From NCBI GenBank assembly GCA_030704615.1, contig CM060731.1, forward strand, positions 9,674,001 through 9,734,000: a stretch of DNA of 60,000 bases, in the 5' to 3' direction. This DNA is from Takakia lepidozioides (lineage: Eukaryota > Streptophyta > Takakiopsida > Takakiales > Takakiaceae). The number at the start of each line of letters is the position of its first letter. The first letter of the stretch is position 1. Made by a program: the position numbers and the translations under genes. Below, in pieces: positions 10,194 to 19,479 of this stretch. The notes beneath the pieces were generated by a model that was not told the origin of the DNA, made no database searches, and saw only the letters and a program-made list of their open reading frames with translations.

Positions 10194-12584
10194 ATGGCAG
10201 GAAGTGTGACGTTCTACACTTATCCCCTCGCGTTCAATCCTGCGAAGGCAAAGGTGGCATTGGAGGAGAAGCACATCAAAGTAAGAGGAGGGCTTCCCTT
10301 GATTGCTCTATGACACCTGTTAGTAAGATCTGGCACTTCATGGTGAATATGGGTTTCCTGGTCACGGTCTGTTAAGGCTCTTACAGGAATTGAAGTAGGT
10401 TCCACAGAATTTCCGTTATAGTTCTGTGAACAAGGATTCGGGCTGTGCGCTACTCAATACGATCCTTAGGCCTGGTAAAGTAATTGCACATGATGTTGAG
10501 CAAACTGCTAGCATGAAAGTGGTACGCATCTCAGCCTCTACTTCGGGGTGATTAGAAGCTAGCGTAATGCTACCTCAGAAAAAGTGAATTGCACCCTGTT
10601 CAACTGGTGTTGAGGGAATTGTAGGGAAGTTCCGACATAGACCTTCGCCTACACCTGGCAGCACCTACCACGGGGAAGCACCTGTTTTGAGGCATGAACT
10701 CTCAGGGGCAGAAGTCCACAGACCGCTGCTTCTGTGTACATAGTCACTTTCCTTTAAATTGGTCATAAATGAAGTGATTGCCCAGACCCTTAAGCTTAAC
10801 TGTCAATACCCCTTCAATACTCTGTTGTGGACATTCTAAACAAGTTTAAGGTCACCATAAACTTGAACAGGAAGCAGAGGATTTGATGTTATCCCTCACA
10901 GCATCCTTGAAACTCACAAGCATATCATAGATGCACATCAAACACTGCAATTAACCCAACAGAGGAGAGAATGTACTCATAAGACGTTGTTTGCCGTAGC
11001 CTTGTGGCCATTGACCCCCCGCCCAGTTTGAGCGGAACCAACAGAGGAGAGAGACACAGCGAGAGAGAGAATCAACAGGGAACTGACAGTTCTCACATGT
11101 TTGAGTCGGCTAACCTGTAGGTCGGATTTCCTTAGTAAGGCTTGAAACTTACTCCCGCCAGGTGCTTTGTGAGGGGTACATAGGCTAGTATGTATAACAT
11201 GGCTAGGCCACAGGGGCAAGTGTGTTAAGTCATGATGTCTTTCTTGAGCTGTTACTGATTTCTGCTTTAAAGTACGTGAGGTTTAGAAATGCTGATATCA
11301 AAGTTGATGTACTTGAAGAGGATGGTTGCTCTAGATCTCATATTCTGGACATCATGCAGCTTTGACACACAAAAGGAGTCCACTCCTCCCTGGTCATTTT
11401 TGCCCCAGGCATCTCTATGCCAGACTTTCTTTTAGCCGAACCCCACTTGCATATGGAGACCCTCTGGCTTAAACTCTCCGTCCTTGCAGTGTTGACCCCT
11501 TTCCCCTTGTTCTTTATGCATGCCGCAGTATACTGAGAAGAAGATTGACATTTTCAGCGGCCAGTCCCTGGAGCCCTGGTACCTGAAGCTGAACCCCAAT
11601 GCCTCAGCCCCGACACTGGTAGCAGGGGAGCAGGTCATCACAGAATCCATGGAGATTGTCAAGTTAGTGGTTACTTCTCTTCCATCCCTAGGTGGAGCCT
11701 CTTCCAGCTTGGCTGAAGTCAGATTCAGAGTTAGCTTAAATTTTTACTTTGGATTTAGCGGTTTCCTGACCTGCTGGCGAGCGGGCTTCATTTGCATGTA
11801 GGATATCCACTGTTTTTCCAGGACTACTTCACTTGCCCAAATGTTTATCTCTTAGACAGGCGTGTACTACTGCTTAGTTGAGCTGTTGGCAAGACAACAT
11901 TTGCTTGGCAAACGTTTTGTGAACTGCTTTGAGAACTAGTCTTTCTCTTCAGACCCTCTCGTTACTAAGTTTGAACCCCTCCTCCTCCCTTCCAACAGGT
12001 GGGTAGACCAGCAGGGGGAACCTCTTGGGGGCGACAAAGTAGACAGGGCCTTTGTCTCCCAGTGGCTGCCAAAAGTGGATGCCTGGGATGGCAACCTCTT
12101 TGCCTCAGCATTTGGGAGTGCGGGTCCGATCCTGAAACTTACTGCCGAGCATAAAATCAAGGTTGCAGAGGCTGCCATCAAGAGGCACCCCGACTTGGCA
12201 GATATTTACCGCCAGAAAATTAGCTCGCTGAAAGGATCTTCGTCGGCCAAGGACAAGGCAGAGGTGGATTCCAATAAGGCTCAGCTAGTAGCCCTCTTGG
12301 ATGAAGCAGAAGTTCGGCTCAGTAAAACAAAGTTTCTGGCAGGGGATGAGTACACAGTAGCTGATGCCATCTTTACACCCTGCATTTATCGCATACCTCA
12401 AGTTAAGTTGGACAAGGAGCTACTGGATCCCCGGGTACACGTCAAGCGCTATTGGGGAGAGCTAAAGAATAGACCGAGCTACAAGAAGGCATTTGGTGTC
12501 TCTGACAGCGGGCTGGCAACAGCAGGCACCGTGCTCCCTGCCCTGGCACACATTGCCCTCGCAAAGTTAACCCGAAGATACTAG
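10194..12584 (+). CDS. Glutathione S-transferase, TCHQD-like, three exons
   Basis: Exons are 10194-10280, 11529-11662 and 11999-12584, with introns GTAAGA...CAG and GTTAGT...CAG. They total 807 nt and encode 268 aa, close to the length I recall for plant TCHQD-class GSTs. GSTs transfer glutathione to electrophiles or reduce peroxides. Residues 1-80 form the thioredoxin-like half: FYTYP near residue 7, the cis-proline context SAPTLVAG (Pro57) and the glutathione-contacting ITES (Glu68-Ser69). The helical C-terminal half contains FLAGDEYTVADAIFTPCIYR, the conserved GST_C motif. The last about 18 residues (VLPALAHIALAKL) are hydrophobic and could anchor the protein in a membrane, as in TCHQD and GDAP1-like proteins. 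Odd: no Ser or Cys follows the first strand (residues 10-17), so the catalytic residue is unclear; Tyr8 or Tyr10 are options. No stops or shifts were found. The class call is less certain than the family. Confidence 0.9.
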
Positions 12585-13059
12585 GTGGAGGAGGCTTTGC
12601 TGAAGGAGATGAGATGCTTGTGTCTATACAAAGTGTTTGGTAGGTTGAGAGAGGAAGCTGCAGTTCAGTCAGGTTTCTCCTCTGCTGCATTTGGTTGTCT
12701 TAGCAACAACTCATTCCCCTCCTGTTTATCTACGAGGGCCCTTCCTCTGCATTTCCCATGATCGAGTGAACTAGAACTCCTTTGAAGTGTATCTGGCGCA
12801 TGTGCCCTGCTTTGTAAGGTGCCTGAAAGTATGATATCACGAGTAAATGTTGGTTCATACTCCTGGACCTTGAGGCCCGCGTGCAAAAATCATTAGACAA
12901 TGGAAGTATTCTAAAATGAAATTTCCTCTGTGATATTGCTTGGTGTATAGCAAGTTGAATTTAGTGACAATTAAGAGGCCAAGGAAAATATTAGGCCAAG
13001 GAGTTAGTTTCCTTGGCCTCAATGTCATCCTTTGTTTCTGATCAGGTCTCTTCATCCTT

Positions 13060-13330
13060 TGATCTTCTAGGCTTTCCTTGCACCCCCTGTTTGTTTGGTT
13101 TTGTACTTCCTCAGCTCTCTGTTTGTCCACTCCATGATTCCTCACTCCGCTCCTTCGCTCCTCTGTTTATTTGGTCCTGTCTTTACTTCCTCCTCTGTTT
13201 TTGTCTCTATGCTTCCTCGATTGCTACCCTGTCTGTCCAGTCCTGTCTTTACTTGGTCCTCTGTTTGTCCTGTCTATGCTTCCTCAATCCCTGTTTGTTT
13301 GGTCATGTCCTCACTCATTTATCTGTCCTT
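13060..13330 (-). repeat. Purine-rich dispersed repeat (read on minus strand)
   Basis: The plus strand is pyrimidine-rich, with repeated CCTCTGTTTGT, GGTCCTGTCTTTACTTCCTC and similar words at irregular 25-35 bp spacing. Its reverse complement (GACCGAACAAACAGAGGA type) matches the purine-rich blocks at 25560-25960, 32390-32620 and 55985-56175. A 151-aa frame crosses it but reflects the biased repeat. Confidence 0.6.
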
Positions 13331-13590
13331 CCTCACAAAACAAAACCATGCAGGGAAGGACTCCTGAAAGAGGAGAGGCAAGGACCAACTCCTGACATCC
13401 ACATTCTCAAAAAAGCAGAAGCACCTATGGTCGACAAAGAGACAGTACACCGACAAATGCAAATTTGAGGTCAATGGGGGGACCTTTAATAGATTCATCT
13501 GCACAGTCTGTGTACATGCGTGCAATCCCAGCTTTCCTATTCCTCAGTCTAGTTATCTCCTTGCAGAGAAAAAAATTGCTATTGCTGGGC
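13325..13590 (+). repeat. Partial extra copy of the BCCP 3' flank
   Basis: Words such as GGAAGGACTCC, ACCAACTCCTGACATCCACA, GGTCGACAAAGAGA and GCACAGTNTGTGNACATG match, in order, 14325-14645 in the same unit, and 27530-27840 and 45500-45815 in units B and C. This copy is shorter, lacking the middle AGAAGCACTTCGACTGCAC part. Unit A therefore has an internal duplication. Confidence 0.7.
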
Positions 13591-14836
13591 AGAGGCAAGG
13601 TACTTTCCAAGTGTTTCCAAGGTAGTTTCAAGTTCTTTGTCAAAAACAGCAATGAAGCAGCACAACGTACCTGCAGATCTGTGTATATTTTGTACTTCCT
13701 CTTACAAAGGTGAGACTGTGTAACAAGGGACCTTGATTATATGCCCTGGGAACTCCATGTACATGTGAAAACTCCGGATGCCGGTTTTATGCTGTATAAT
13801 GCTATGCACATCCTCGTTTCCGGTAGCAGTCAGAAGGACAGTAAGAAAATGTAGACAAGGAGACACAAGTGGACACATACACACATTTTCACTTTCCGAA
13901 ACGCACACTAGGATGTTTAGTTGCAAGCTGCACTCTCTTCCAATTGTGGCCGTGCGTCATCTTTGCCCCAAGCATGGAGAAGGCAGGATGAGCTCTAAGA
14001 AAGAAGAAGAGACAACAGTGTCACTTGCTCCTCGTATTTTGTAGGGAAAAAGTAAAGGTACTTCACTTATGTATGTCCATCCTCCAGTGAGCCCTTCTAA
14101 TGCTATTGACTCCACTTAGCTCTCATCCGTCCCTCCTCATGCCCCCAACGACCTTTCCGTCTCAATTATATGCGGTGCTTGATCTATACAATGGCCGGGA
14201 CAAGCTTGCAAGCTTTATTTCCTTACCATCCCTAAAATAAAACAGGGGAAAAGAAAGGGTAAGAGGTTTCTGCAAAAAGAGGGTCAGAACAAATTGCTGA
14301 CAGAATCCATCTCACAGAACGAAACCATAGGGAAGGACTCCCCAAAGAGGAAAGGCCATCTGGCAGAGAGTCTCTGTTTAAGAGAAGCACTTCGACTGCA
14401 CGTTCTTCAAAAACTTCGTGGATGTTGTGGAGAGAAGAGAAAGACCAACTCCTGACATCCACATTCTCCAAAAAGCAAAGCGATATGGTCGACAAAGAGA
14501 GAGTACACGACAACTGCAAACTTGAGATGAATGGGGGGGACCTTCGATAGATTTCATTTCCACAGTTTGTGCACATGTGTGGAATCACAGCTTTCCTACT
14601 CCTCAACCTAGTTATCTCTTTGCAGAGAAAAAAACTTGCTATCGGTTCTCAGGTATCTAACGAGCCCTGAAGTTGAGTGTATGGGAAAATTGTCAAGCAG
14701 GGACATCGATACTAAGTTCTCCCCGCCAGATCGGCGCCTGTAAGTTTCACAGAAAAATGCATCTATCGTGTTGGGGTAACAATATTGTGCCTGATTAGGG
14801 CCTACTCTACACAGCAGGGTTCGCCCTCTGAGTTGC

Positions 14837-15583
14837 TCATTGCCTGATCACGAACAATGGAGCGTTGACAGAGACGGGCATGCCATCCATCGCCAGTATG
14901 TCTACGACGGTGCCATCGGCATCAGCTTCAATCTCCGTCATCAGCTTCAATGTGTCAACCACGCAGAGTACTTGTCCCTTTCGCACTCGGTCTCCAACTC
15001 TTACATAGAGTGCTTCGAAAGGTGCGGGCGACCGGAAAAAGTTACCTTCCAAAGGACACAAAACCAAGGGGAAATCCACAGCTGGTCTGCCAGAAAAGGT
15101 CTCAAGCATGCTGCCCTGTGTTTGATCAGCTTCGCAACTTCTTTGCCACTCCAAGTCCTCGTTATCTGAATGCCCAGAATTGACGAGGTTGGCAAACTCT
15201 GACATCAAGCTCACCAGCTCACCCTGCCTACTGTTTGTGGCAGCGCCGTTCACTTCAGACAAGTCCGACAATTTTCTGTTCAGATCATCAAAGGGGAGAG
15301 GCAAGGTGTTTCCACATGCACAAGCCCAAACAGCCAACTTCAACACCTGCCCCTCTGCTGAAACTGAGAGAGAAAGGGAGCCATTCTTGCCACTCTTTAC
15401 TGGCACCACGAACTGAGAACCGCTAGGGCAGTGACCAGCCTTGAATCCATTCTTCAACAAGTGGATCGCACACCCACAGTTTTTATGGTACGGGTGCTTG
15501 GAGGTGGACGACGAAGCGCAAGCTCCAGTCATCAGTCTGGAGGACACGAACGGACTAACTGCCATGTAGCTGCTAGCTTCCAT
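14837..15583 (-). CDS. Biotin carboxyl carrier protein (BCCP)-like, copy A
   Basis: Single open frame of 248 aa with ATG at 15581-15583. Plastid BCCP is the subunit of heteromeric acetyl-CoA carboxylase that carries biotin for the first step of fatty-acid synthesis. Residues 1-40 are Ser-rich and nearly free of acidic residues, like a plastid transit peptide. The last 75 residues match the biotinyl domain: CPLEGNFFRSPAP, VRVGDRVRKGQVLCVV, TLKLMTEIEADADGTV and PLFVI. The usual biotinylation motif is (A/V)MK(M/L); here it reads TLKLM, keeping the Lys but losing the Met before it. It is not a typical BADC protein, which lacks the Lys. Two CXC pairs (NCGC near residue 32, CACG near 88) are conserved in all copies. 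No introns are seen, while canonical plant BCCP genes are intron-rich, so it may descend from a retrocopy. Confidence 0.8.
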   Translation of the reverse strand: MEASSYMAVSPFVSSRLMTGACASSSTSKHPYHKNCGCAIHLLKNGFKAGHCPSGSQFVVPVKSGKNGSLSLSVSAEGQVLKLAVWACACGNTLPLPFDDLNRKLSDLSEVNGAATNSRQGELVSLMSEFANLVNSGHSDNEDLEWQRSCEADQTQGSMLETFSGRPAVDFPLVLCPLEGNFFRSPAPFEALYVRVGDRVRKGQVLCVVDTLKLMTEIEADADGTVVDILAMDGMPVSVNAPLFVIRQ

Positions 15584-15762
15584 GGCTTCTCTCTAACCCT
15601 GATCAATCCCACACTCCTCCAAGCGCTCAAACTGCACAACCTCACTTCAGCGAACTTCTCTCGACTCTCTTGGCTTTCCCGGTGCTCTAAGTAAGCTCCG
15701 GTATCTTGTGGGTTCTCTTGCTGTATCTTGCCCTCCGAGATCATTTTCTGTGTTTGCGACAT
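15532..15762 (-). CDS. Possible upstream ORF overlapping BCCP-A start
   Basis: A 76-codon frame begins ATG at 15762 (MSQTQKMISEG) and overlaps the BCCP-A start codon by about 50 nt in another frame. Copy B has an equivalent frame at 28745-28975 of the same length; copy C does not keep it. If the transcript starts upstream of 15762, this frame would be expected to reduce BCCP translation. It could equally be chance in recently duplicated DNA. Confidence 0.25.
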   Translation of the reverse strand: MSQTQKMISEGKIQQENPQDTGAYLEHRESQESREKFAEVRLCSLSAWRSVGLIRVREKPWKLAATWQLVRSCPPD

Positions 15763-16439
15763 GAGATTATGGGCTGTGAGCTGCAGAGGAGTTGAAGATC
15801 TACGGGGTGAGGGGGCATTAAAAGCAAGGCGAGGGAGGAGCAGGGCCAACGGGGCACATAGAGAGGCCCGCCTGGAGCATTAAAAGCAGGCGAGGTAACA
15901 GGCAGATTCCGAGAGTAAGTTAGTCATTTTGACGGTAGCCTACGCCATATTACCGTGCTTCAACTCAGACAAGGAACTCTCACGGCCCTAGAAATCTTGA
16001 CAATTTTGTCCTTTCGTGTGGGTTAGCAATATGCATGTTCGTCGTTTTCGTTACTTCAAACTACTTATTCGAAGAGAACTATGAATACCGACGGTCCCTG
16101 GACAACCACTTAGGCATTTTTGCGCCTAATAATAAATTCAATCAATCAGCAAATTAGGCACGTTTTGAAAACCATTTCTCACATTAGGCATCTGCATGCA
16201 TAATTTTTTAGAATTAGGAACATGAGAAGAGAAAACATTTATTTTCTTAAGAATAAAATTACGAAATAGACACCCAGTGCCATCATTTGGGTGGGCCCTT
16301 CCAGGCTCCAGCTACCTTTCATTTCCTTTGAAACCCTAATATGATGACATTGTGGAGTCCATGTAATGGCCTTTCGAAGTTACATGAAGCTCTCGCAAAT
16401 AGATTGCGATTTGTAGGAAGTTATTCCCGCACGCATATA

Positions 16440-16790
16440 TCAATATATGAAGCGAGACGTTTGTTTTGTTTGTTTTGTTTTGTTTTGTTTTGTCACGTTG
16501 AGATGTCCCAAACCGCGAGGCCCCGGCGCTCATGCTTGGTAACGTTGGAAAGGCCTCGACGAGGAGGGGTGCACGGGCTTGGTCTCATGATTTTTGGACA
16601 TGTGGTGTGGGAGATGTGGAATTCCAAGTACTTTTGTTCGCTGAAAATTCACAAGAAAATAGCAAAAATGGCAAAGTGGGCATTCCTGGACAATGGTTGG
16701 AGCCTCGTCGGGAGAGATATCAAGGGAAAGGTCTCCGGTTCAAATCTGGTCGTAGGCTCTGTGGGAAAAAAATGCATTTGGACTTAGATG
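16440..16790 (+). repeat. Composite repeat head, paralogous to 57690-57960
   Basis: From CAATATATGAAGCGAGACG through a TGTTT-rich tract, ACCGCGAGGCCCCGGCGCT, TCATGATTTTTGGACATG and GGAGCCTCG, the order of words matches 57690-57960. An inverted partial copy lies near 56200-56300. The segment leads directly into the 107-bp satellite in both places, so the two are parts of one repeat family. The 148-aa plus-strand frame here (16341-16787) is not preserved in the second copy. Confidence 0.75.
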
Positions 16791-16794
16791 ACAT

Positions 16795-17496
16795 TGGACC
16801 CTTGGGCCAACGGCAAAGGCTACGCTAGAGGTCGCACTTGGGTCTCGACATAGGAGACGCACTTGCATACATAGGAGATTGCACTTGGGCTTAGATGACA
16901 CTTGACACTTGGGCCAACGGCACAGGCTACCCTAGAGGTCGCATTTGGGCCTCGCGTAGGAAATGCATTGGATACATAGGAAATTGCACTTTGTCTTAGA
17001 TTTTCAATTCTTCACACATGGGCCAAATGTACAGGCTATCTTAGAGGTCGTTTGGGCCTCGACATAGGAGACGCACTGGGATACATAGAAGATCTTACAC
17101 TTGGATTTAGATGACACTTGACAGTTGGGACCACGACACATGTTACGCTAGAGGTCGCATTTGGGCCTCGACACTTGGATACAGAGACGATTGCACTTGA
17201 ACTTAGATGACATTGGACACTTGGGCCAACGGCAAAGGCTACTAGAGGTTGCATTTGGGCCTCGACATAGGAGACGCACTTTGATACATAGGGGATTGCA
17301 CTTGGGCTTAGATGACACTGGACACTTGGGCCAATGGCACATACTACCCTAGAGGTCGCATTTGGGCCTCGACATAGGAGACCCACTTGGATACATATGG
17401 GATTGCACTTGGGCTTAGATGACATTGGACACTGGAGGTCGCACTTGGGCCTCTACATGGGAGAAGTACTTGGATACATAGGACATTGCAATTGGG
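16795..17496 (+). repeat. 107-bp satellite array, first block
   Basis: The phrase TTGGGCCAACGGCA, then CTAGAGGTCGCA, CTTGGGCCTCGACATAGGAG, ACGCACTTGGATACATAGG, and GATTGCACTTGGGCTTAGAT recurs head-to-tail. Successive TTGGGCCAA starts are at 16802, 16909, 17018, 17125, 17221 and 17326, a spacing of 96-109 bp. The array resumes after the solo LTR at 18328-18550 and occurs again, longer, at 56520-58800. Confidence 0.9.
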
Positions 17497-18322
17497 TGTT
17501 AGGGGGCTGTCTGGGACTTAGACAGTTTTACGGGTTCTGTGGGGTACCCTTAATTTTGCGCAGATCTACGGGTAGTAAACTCTGATAGATACAGGCCTTA
17601 AGGGTGGCAGACAGGCTCACACAGTCAATAGTCACAGCCTAACACAGCGTGATACAGCGTGATACAACGTGACACAGTCAGACACAGCCTGACACAACCT
17701 AACACAGCGTGACAGGGCCTTAAGGGTGGCAGACAGACTCACACAGTTAACAGTCACAGTCTGTCACAGCTTGACACAGCGTGACACAACCTAACATAGC
17801 GTGATACAGCGTGACACAGTTAGTCACAGCCCGACACAACCTGTCACAGCCAGACACAACCTAACACAGTGTGACACAGTCAGTCACTAGAAGAGGTAGA
17901 GTAGCGACATGGAAGGAATCACTTCTTGGACATCACTTACGGAGGATCGCTTCTAGCATCACGGCGGATAGCACGATCTTGGAACACAGGGATGAAGATT
18001 ACACAGAGGAGGAGATACGACGAGATGATGCTTGATACTCACATGATGTAGAGAGATATGAGTGAAGTTGTGGACTGAATGCTTGAGTAGATGGAACATG
18101 GTAGATTGCAGAAGCAATCTGATACTTAATCATAGACAGTAAGGTAACTTGCTAACGTGAATGCGAGAAGGAATACAAATAGGAAAACACCCCCATGATA
18201 CATTAGTTGTAGGTCATGACTGATTGTTCTGAGCGGGAGAAGTACTTAGAGATATCCAACTCTTCTATCTTGGATTTCCACCTCAGATAGCGAAGGGATG
18301 GGTGAGTAAAAGCTGCTCGACA
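17497..18322 (+). mobile_element. gypsy solo LTR inside the satellite
   Basis: Starts TGTTAGGGGGCTGTCTGG, matching the LTR at 4475, and ends CTCGACA. It is flanked by TTGGG (17492-17496) and TAGGG (18323-18327), a likely 5-bp target duplication with one change. No internal retrotransposon sequence is present, so it probably formed by LTR-LTR recombination. Positions about 17630-17885 are a 10-bp tandem repeat. Confidence 0.85.
17630..17885 (+). repeat. 10-bp minisatellite within the solo LTR
   Basis: Units such as CACAGCCTAA, CACAGCGTGA, TACAGCGTGA, CACAGTCAGA and CACAACCTAA follow each other at a strict 10-bp period for most of this stretch. The partial LTR at 4600-4719 has only a weak version, so the array expanded in this copy or family branch. 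Confidence 0.8.
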
Positions 18323-18327
18323 TAGGG

Positions 18328-18550
18328 CTTAGATTTCAATTCTTCACACATGGGTCTCAACATAGGAGACACACTTGGATACATAAGGATTGCACTTGCA
18401 CAAGTGCTGGATACTTGGGCCAACGGCACAGACCACCCTGGTGGTCACACTTGGGCCTAGACATAGGAGACATATTTGAATGCATAAGAGATTGCACTCG
18501 GGCTTAGATGACCTTGGACACTTGGGCCAACGACACAAGCTACCCTAGTT
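18328..18550 (+). repeat. 107-bp satellite array, continuation after the solo LTR
   Basis: About two more units (ACATAGGAGACACACTTGG, GCACTCGGGCTTAGATGACC, CTTGGGCCAACG) continue the array that the solo LTR split. The remaining sequence to 18748 is the AT-rich right subterminal region of the TIR element. Confidence 0.85.
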
Positions 18551-18753
18551 TGTATTGATTTTTATTCAATATTACAAACAATATGAGAAGCCATGAAAAG
18601 AGGTTTGCAAGTTTTTTGCTGGAATATTTGGGCATTAGGCACTTTGGCCCCATAGTTTCCGAACAATTAGGCCAAAATCTGAAAAATTCATAGAATTGGT
18701 TAGGCACTTTCATTTTGAATTAATTATTGCCTAAACGGTTGTCCAGGGACGGT

Positions 18754-19390
18754 ATACCTCTACTGACGCAAGACCCCCTTCCTCCGGCCTCAGACTTTGT
18801 CTCCTCTTTTAGGACTCGTCAATCTCCTCTCTTGTACAAAGACTTTAACGTTTGTTGTACTCCATTTTTCACTCTTTCTTTCTTTTTTCATTTTTTTGAT
18901 CAATTCCCCGCCAAAGGTAAGGTGGTCTTATTGAGTGACTTCAATGCCCCGGTGGGCATTTTGGTGAGGATGAGCTGAATTCTATGGTAGACGGTTAATA
19001 AACTGTCCGGAAGAACTTCAGTTTTTGACCTTGAATAATAGGTCAAAAGGAAACCAAGTGCAGTGGACTCGTGAGAAAGCCGGAACACAAGAAGACTAGA
19101 ACTCTGGTTCAAGTAAGGATTTTTGTCTCAATCGATATACTTTCATATCTCTCTTTCCCTTTGGAGTTCTATGCTGTAACTTCGTCATTTTTTGGGGTGA
19201 TTTTATATGGATCACAGTGAATCTGTACAGTAGAGATTATAGCAAGCCAACATCGCTGCATCGTGTAGGGAATGTTGACTAGACCTAACTTCCTGCTGTC
19301 ATGTCGAGTTCAGGTTGTCCTAGGGTTGTTTGTATGAAAAAACTAAAGAAAAATTTAAATGTCTTGTTAGTAGCAGAGACAGCCTAGGCT
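18754..19390 (+). pseudogene. LINE endonuclease relic, unit A
   Basis: The frame near 18911-18960 reads AKGKVVLLSDFNAPVG, which corresponds to the (G)DFNA.VG motif of the APE-type endonuclease of plant L1 elements. Downstream QVQWTREKAGTQED resembles the following substrate-binding segment. Frames break repeatedly. Paralogous copies lie at 29330-30240 and 51180-51540, in the same relation to the BCCP units, so the relic was present before the units duplicated. Confidence 0.7.
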
Positions 19391-19479
19391 TTTTGGGGGG
19401 AGACGGAGGTAGTTCCATATAATGCAAAATTATACTTTACTCTAGTTAATCATGGATATGGAATGGAACAACATTGAAT

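Larger units (their letters stand above)
13620..16095. repeat. Segmental duplication unit A (inner part)
   Basis: From about 13620 the sequence parallels unit B (about 27050-29330) and unit C (34075-34164 plus 44974-47070) in the same order and orientation, including the BCCP-like gene and several hundred bp on each side. A and C share about 215 bp near 14000-14215 that B lacks. The unit continues past the TIR element at 16096-18748 to about 19390. Confidence 0.85.
16096..18748. mobile_element. TIR element (2653 bp), 5-bp target duplication, superfamily unknown
   Basis: The left end CCCTGGACAACCACTTAGGC and the right end, read inverted, CCCTGGACAACCGTTTAGGC differ at two positions. The ends are flanked by ACGGT at 16091-16095 and 18749-18753, a 5-bp target duplication. 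Unit B lacks the insertion near 29310. Both subterminal regions are rich in TTAGGC/GCCTAA words. The interior has no transposase. It holds a copy of a longer composite repeat (16440-16790), the 107-bp satellite, and a gypsy solo LTR. It is a non-autonomous element. Confidence 0.8.

Noticed and set aside
13013-13468. 151-codon plus-strand frame with Leu/Cys-rich repeats
   Set aside because: Antisense of the purine-rich repeat family, joined to duplicated non-coding flank.
14232-14606. 124-codon minus-strand frame downstream of BCCP-A
   Set aside because: Present in unit B, but in unit C the frame is interrupted and shifted; more likely 3' flank.
14840-15169. 109-codon plus-strand frame antisense to BCCP (also at 28053 and 46063)
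   Set aside because: Shadow of the conserved BCCP coding strand; preserved only because the sense strand is.
17036-17425. 129-codon minus-strand frame with repeated Cys-rich peptides
   Set aside because: It is the translation of the 107-bp satellite. The same peptides appear in several frames of the second array (56954-57205, 57471-57662).
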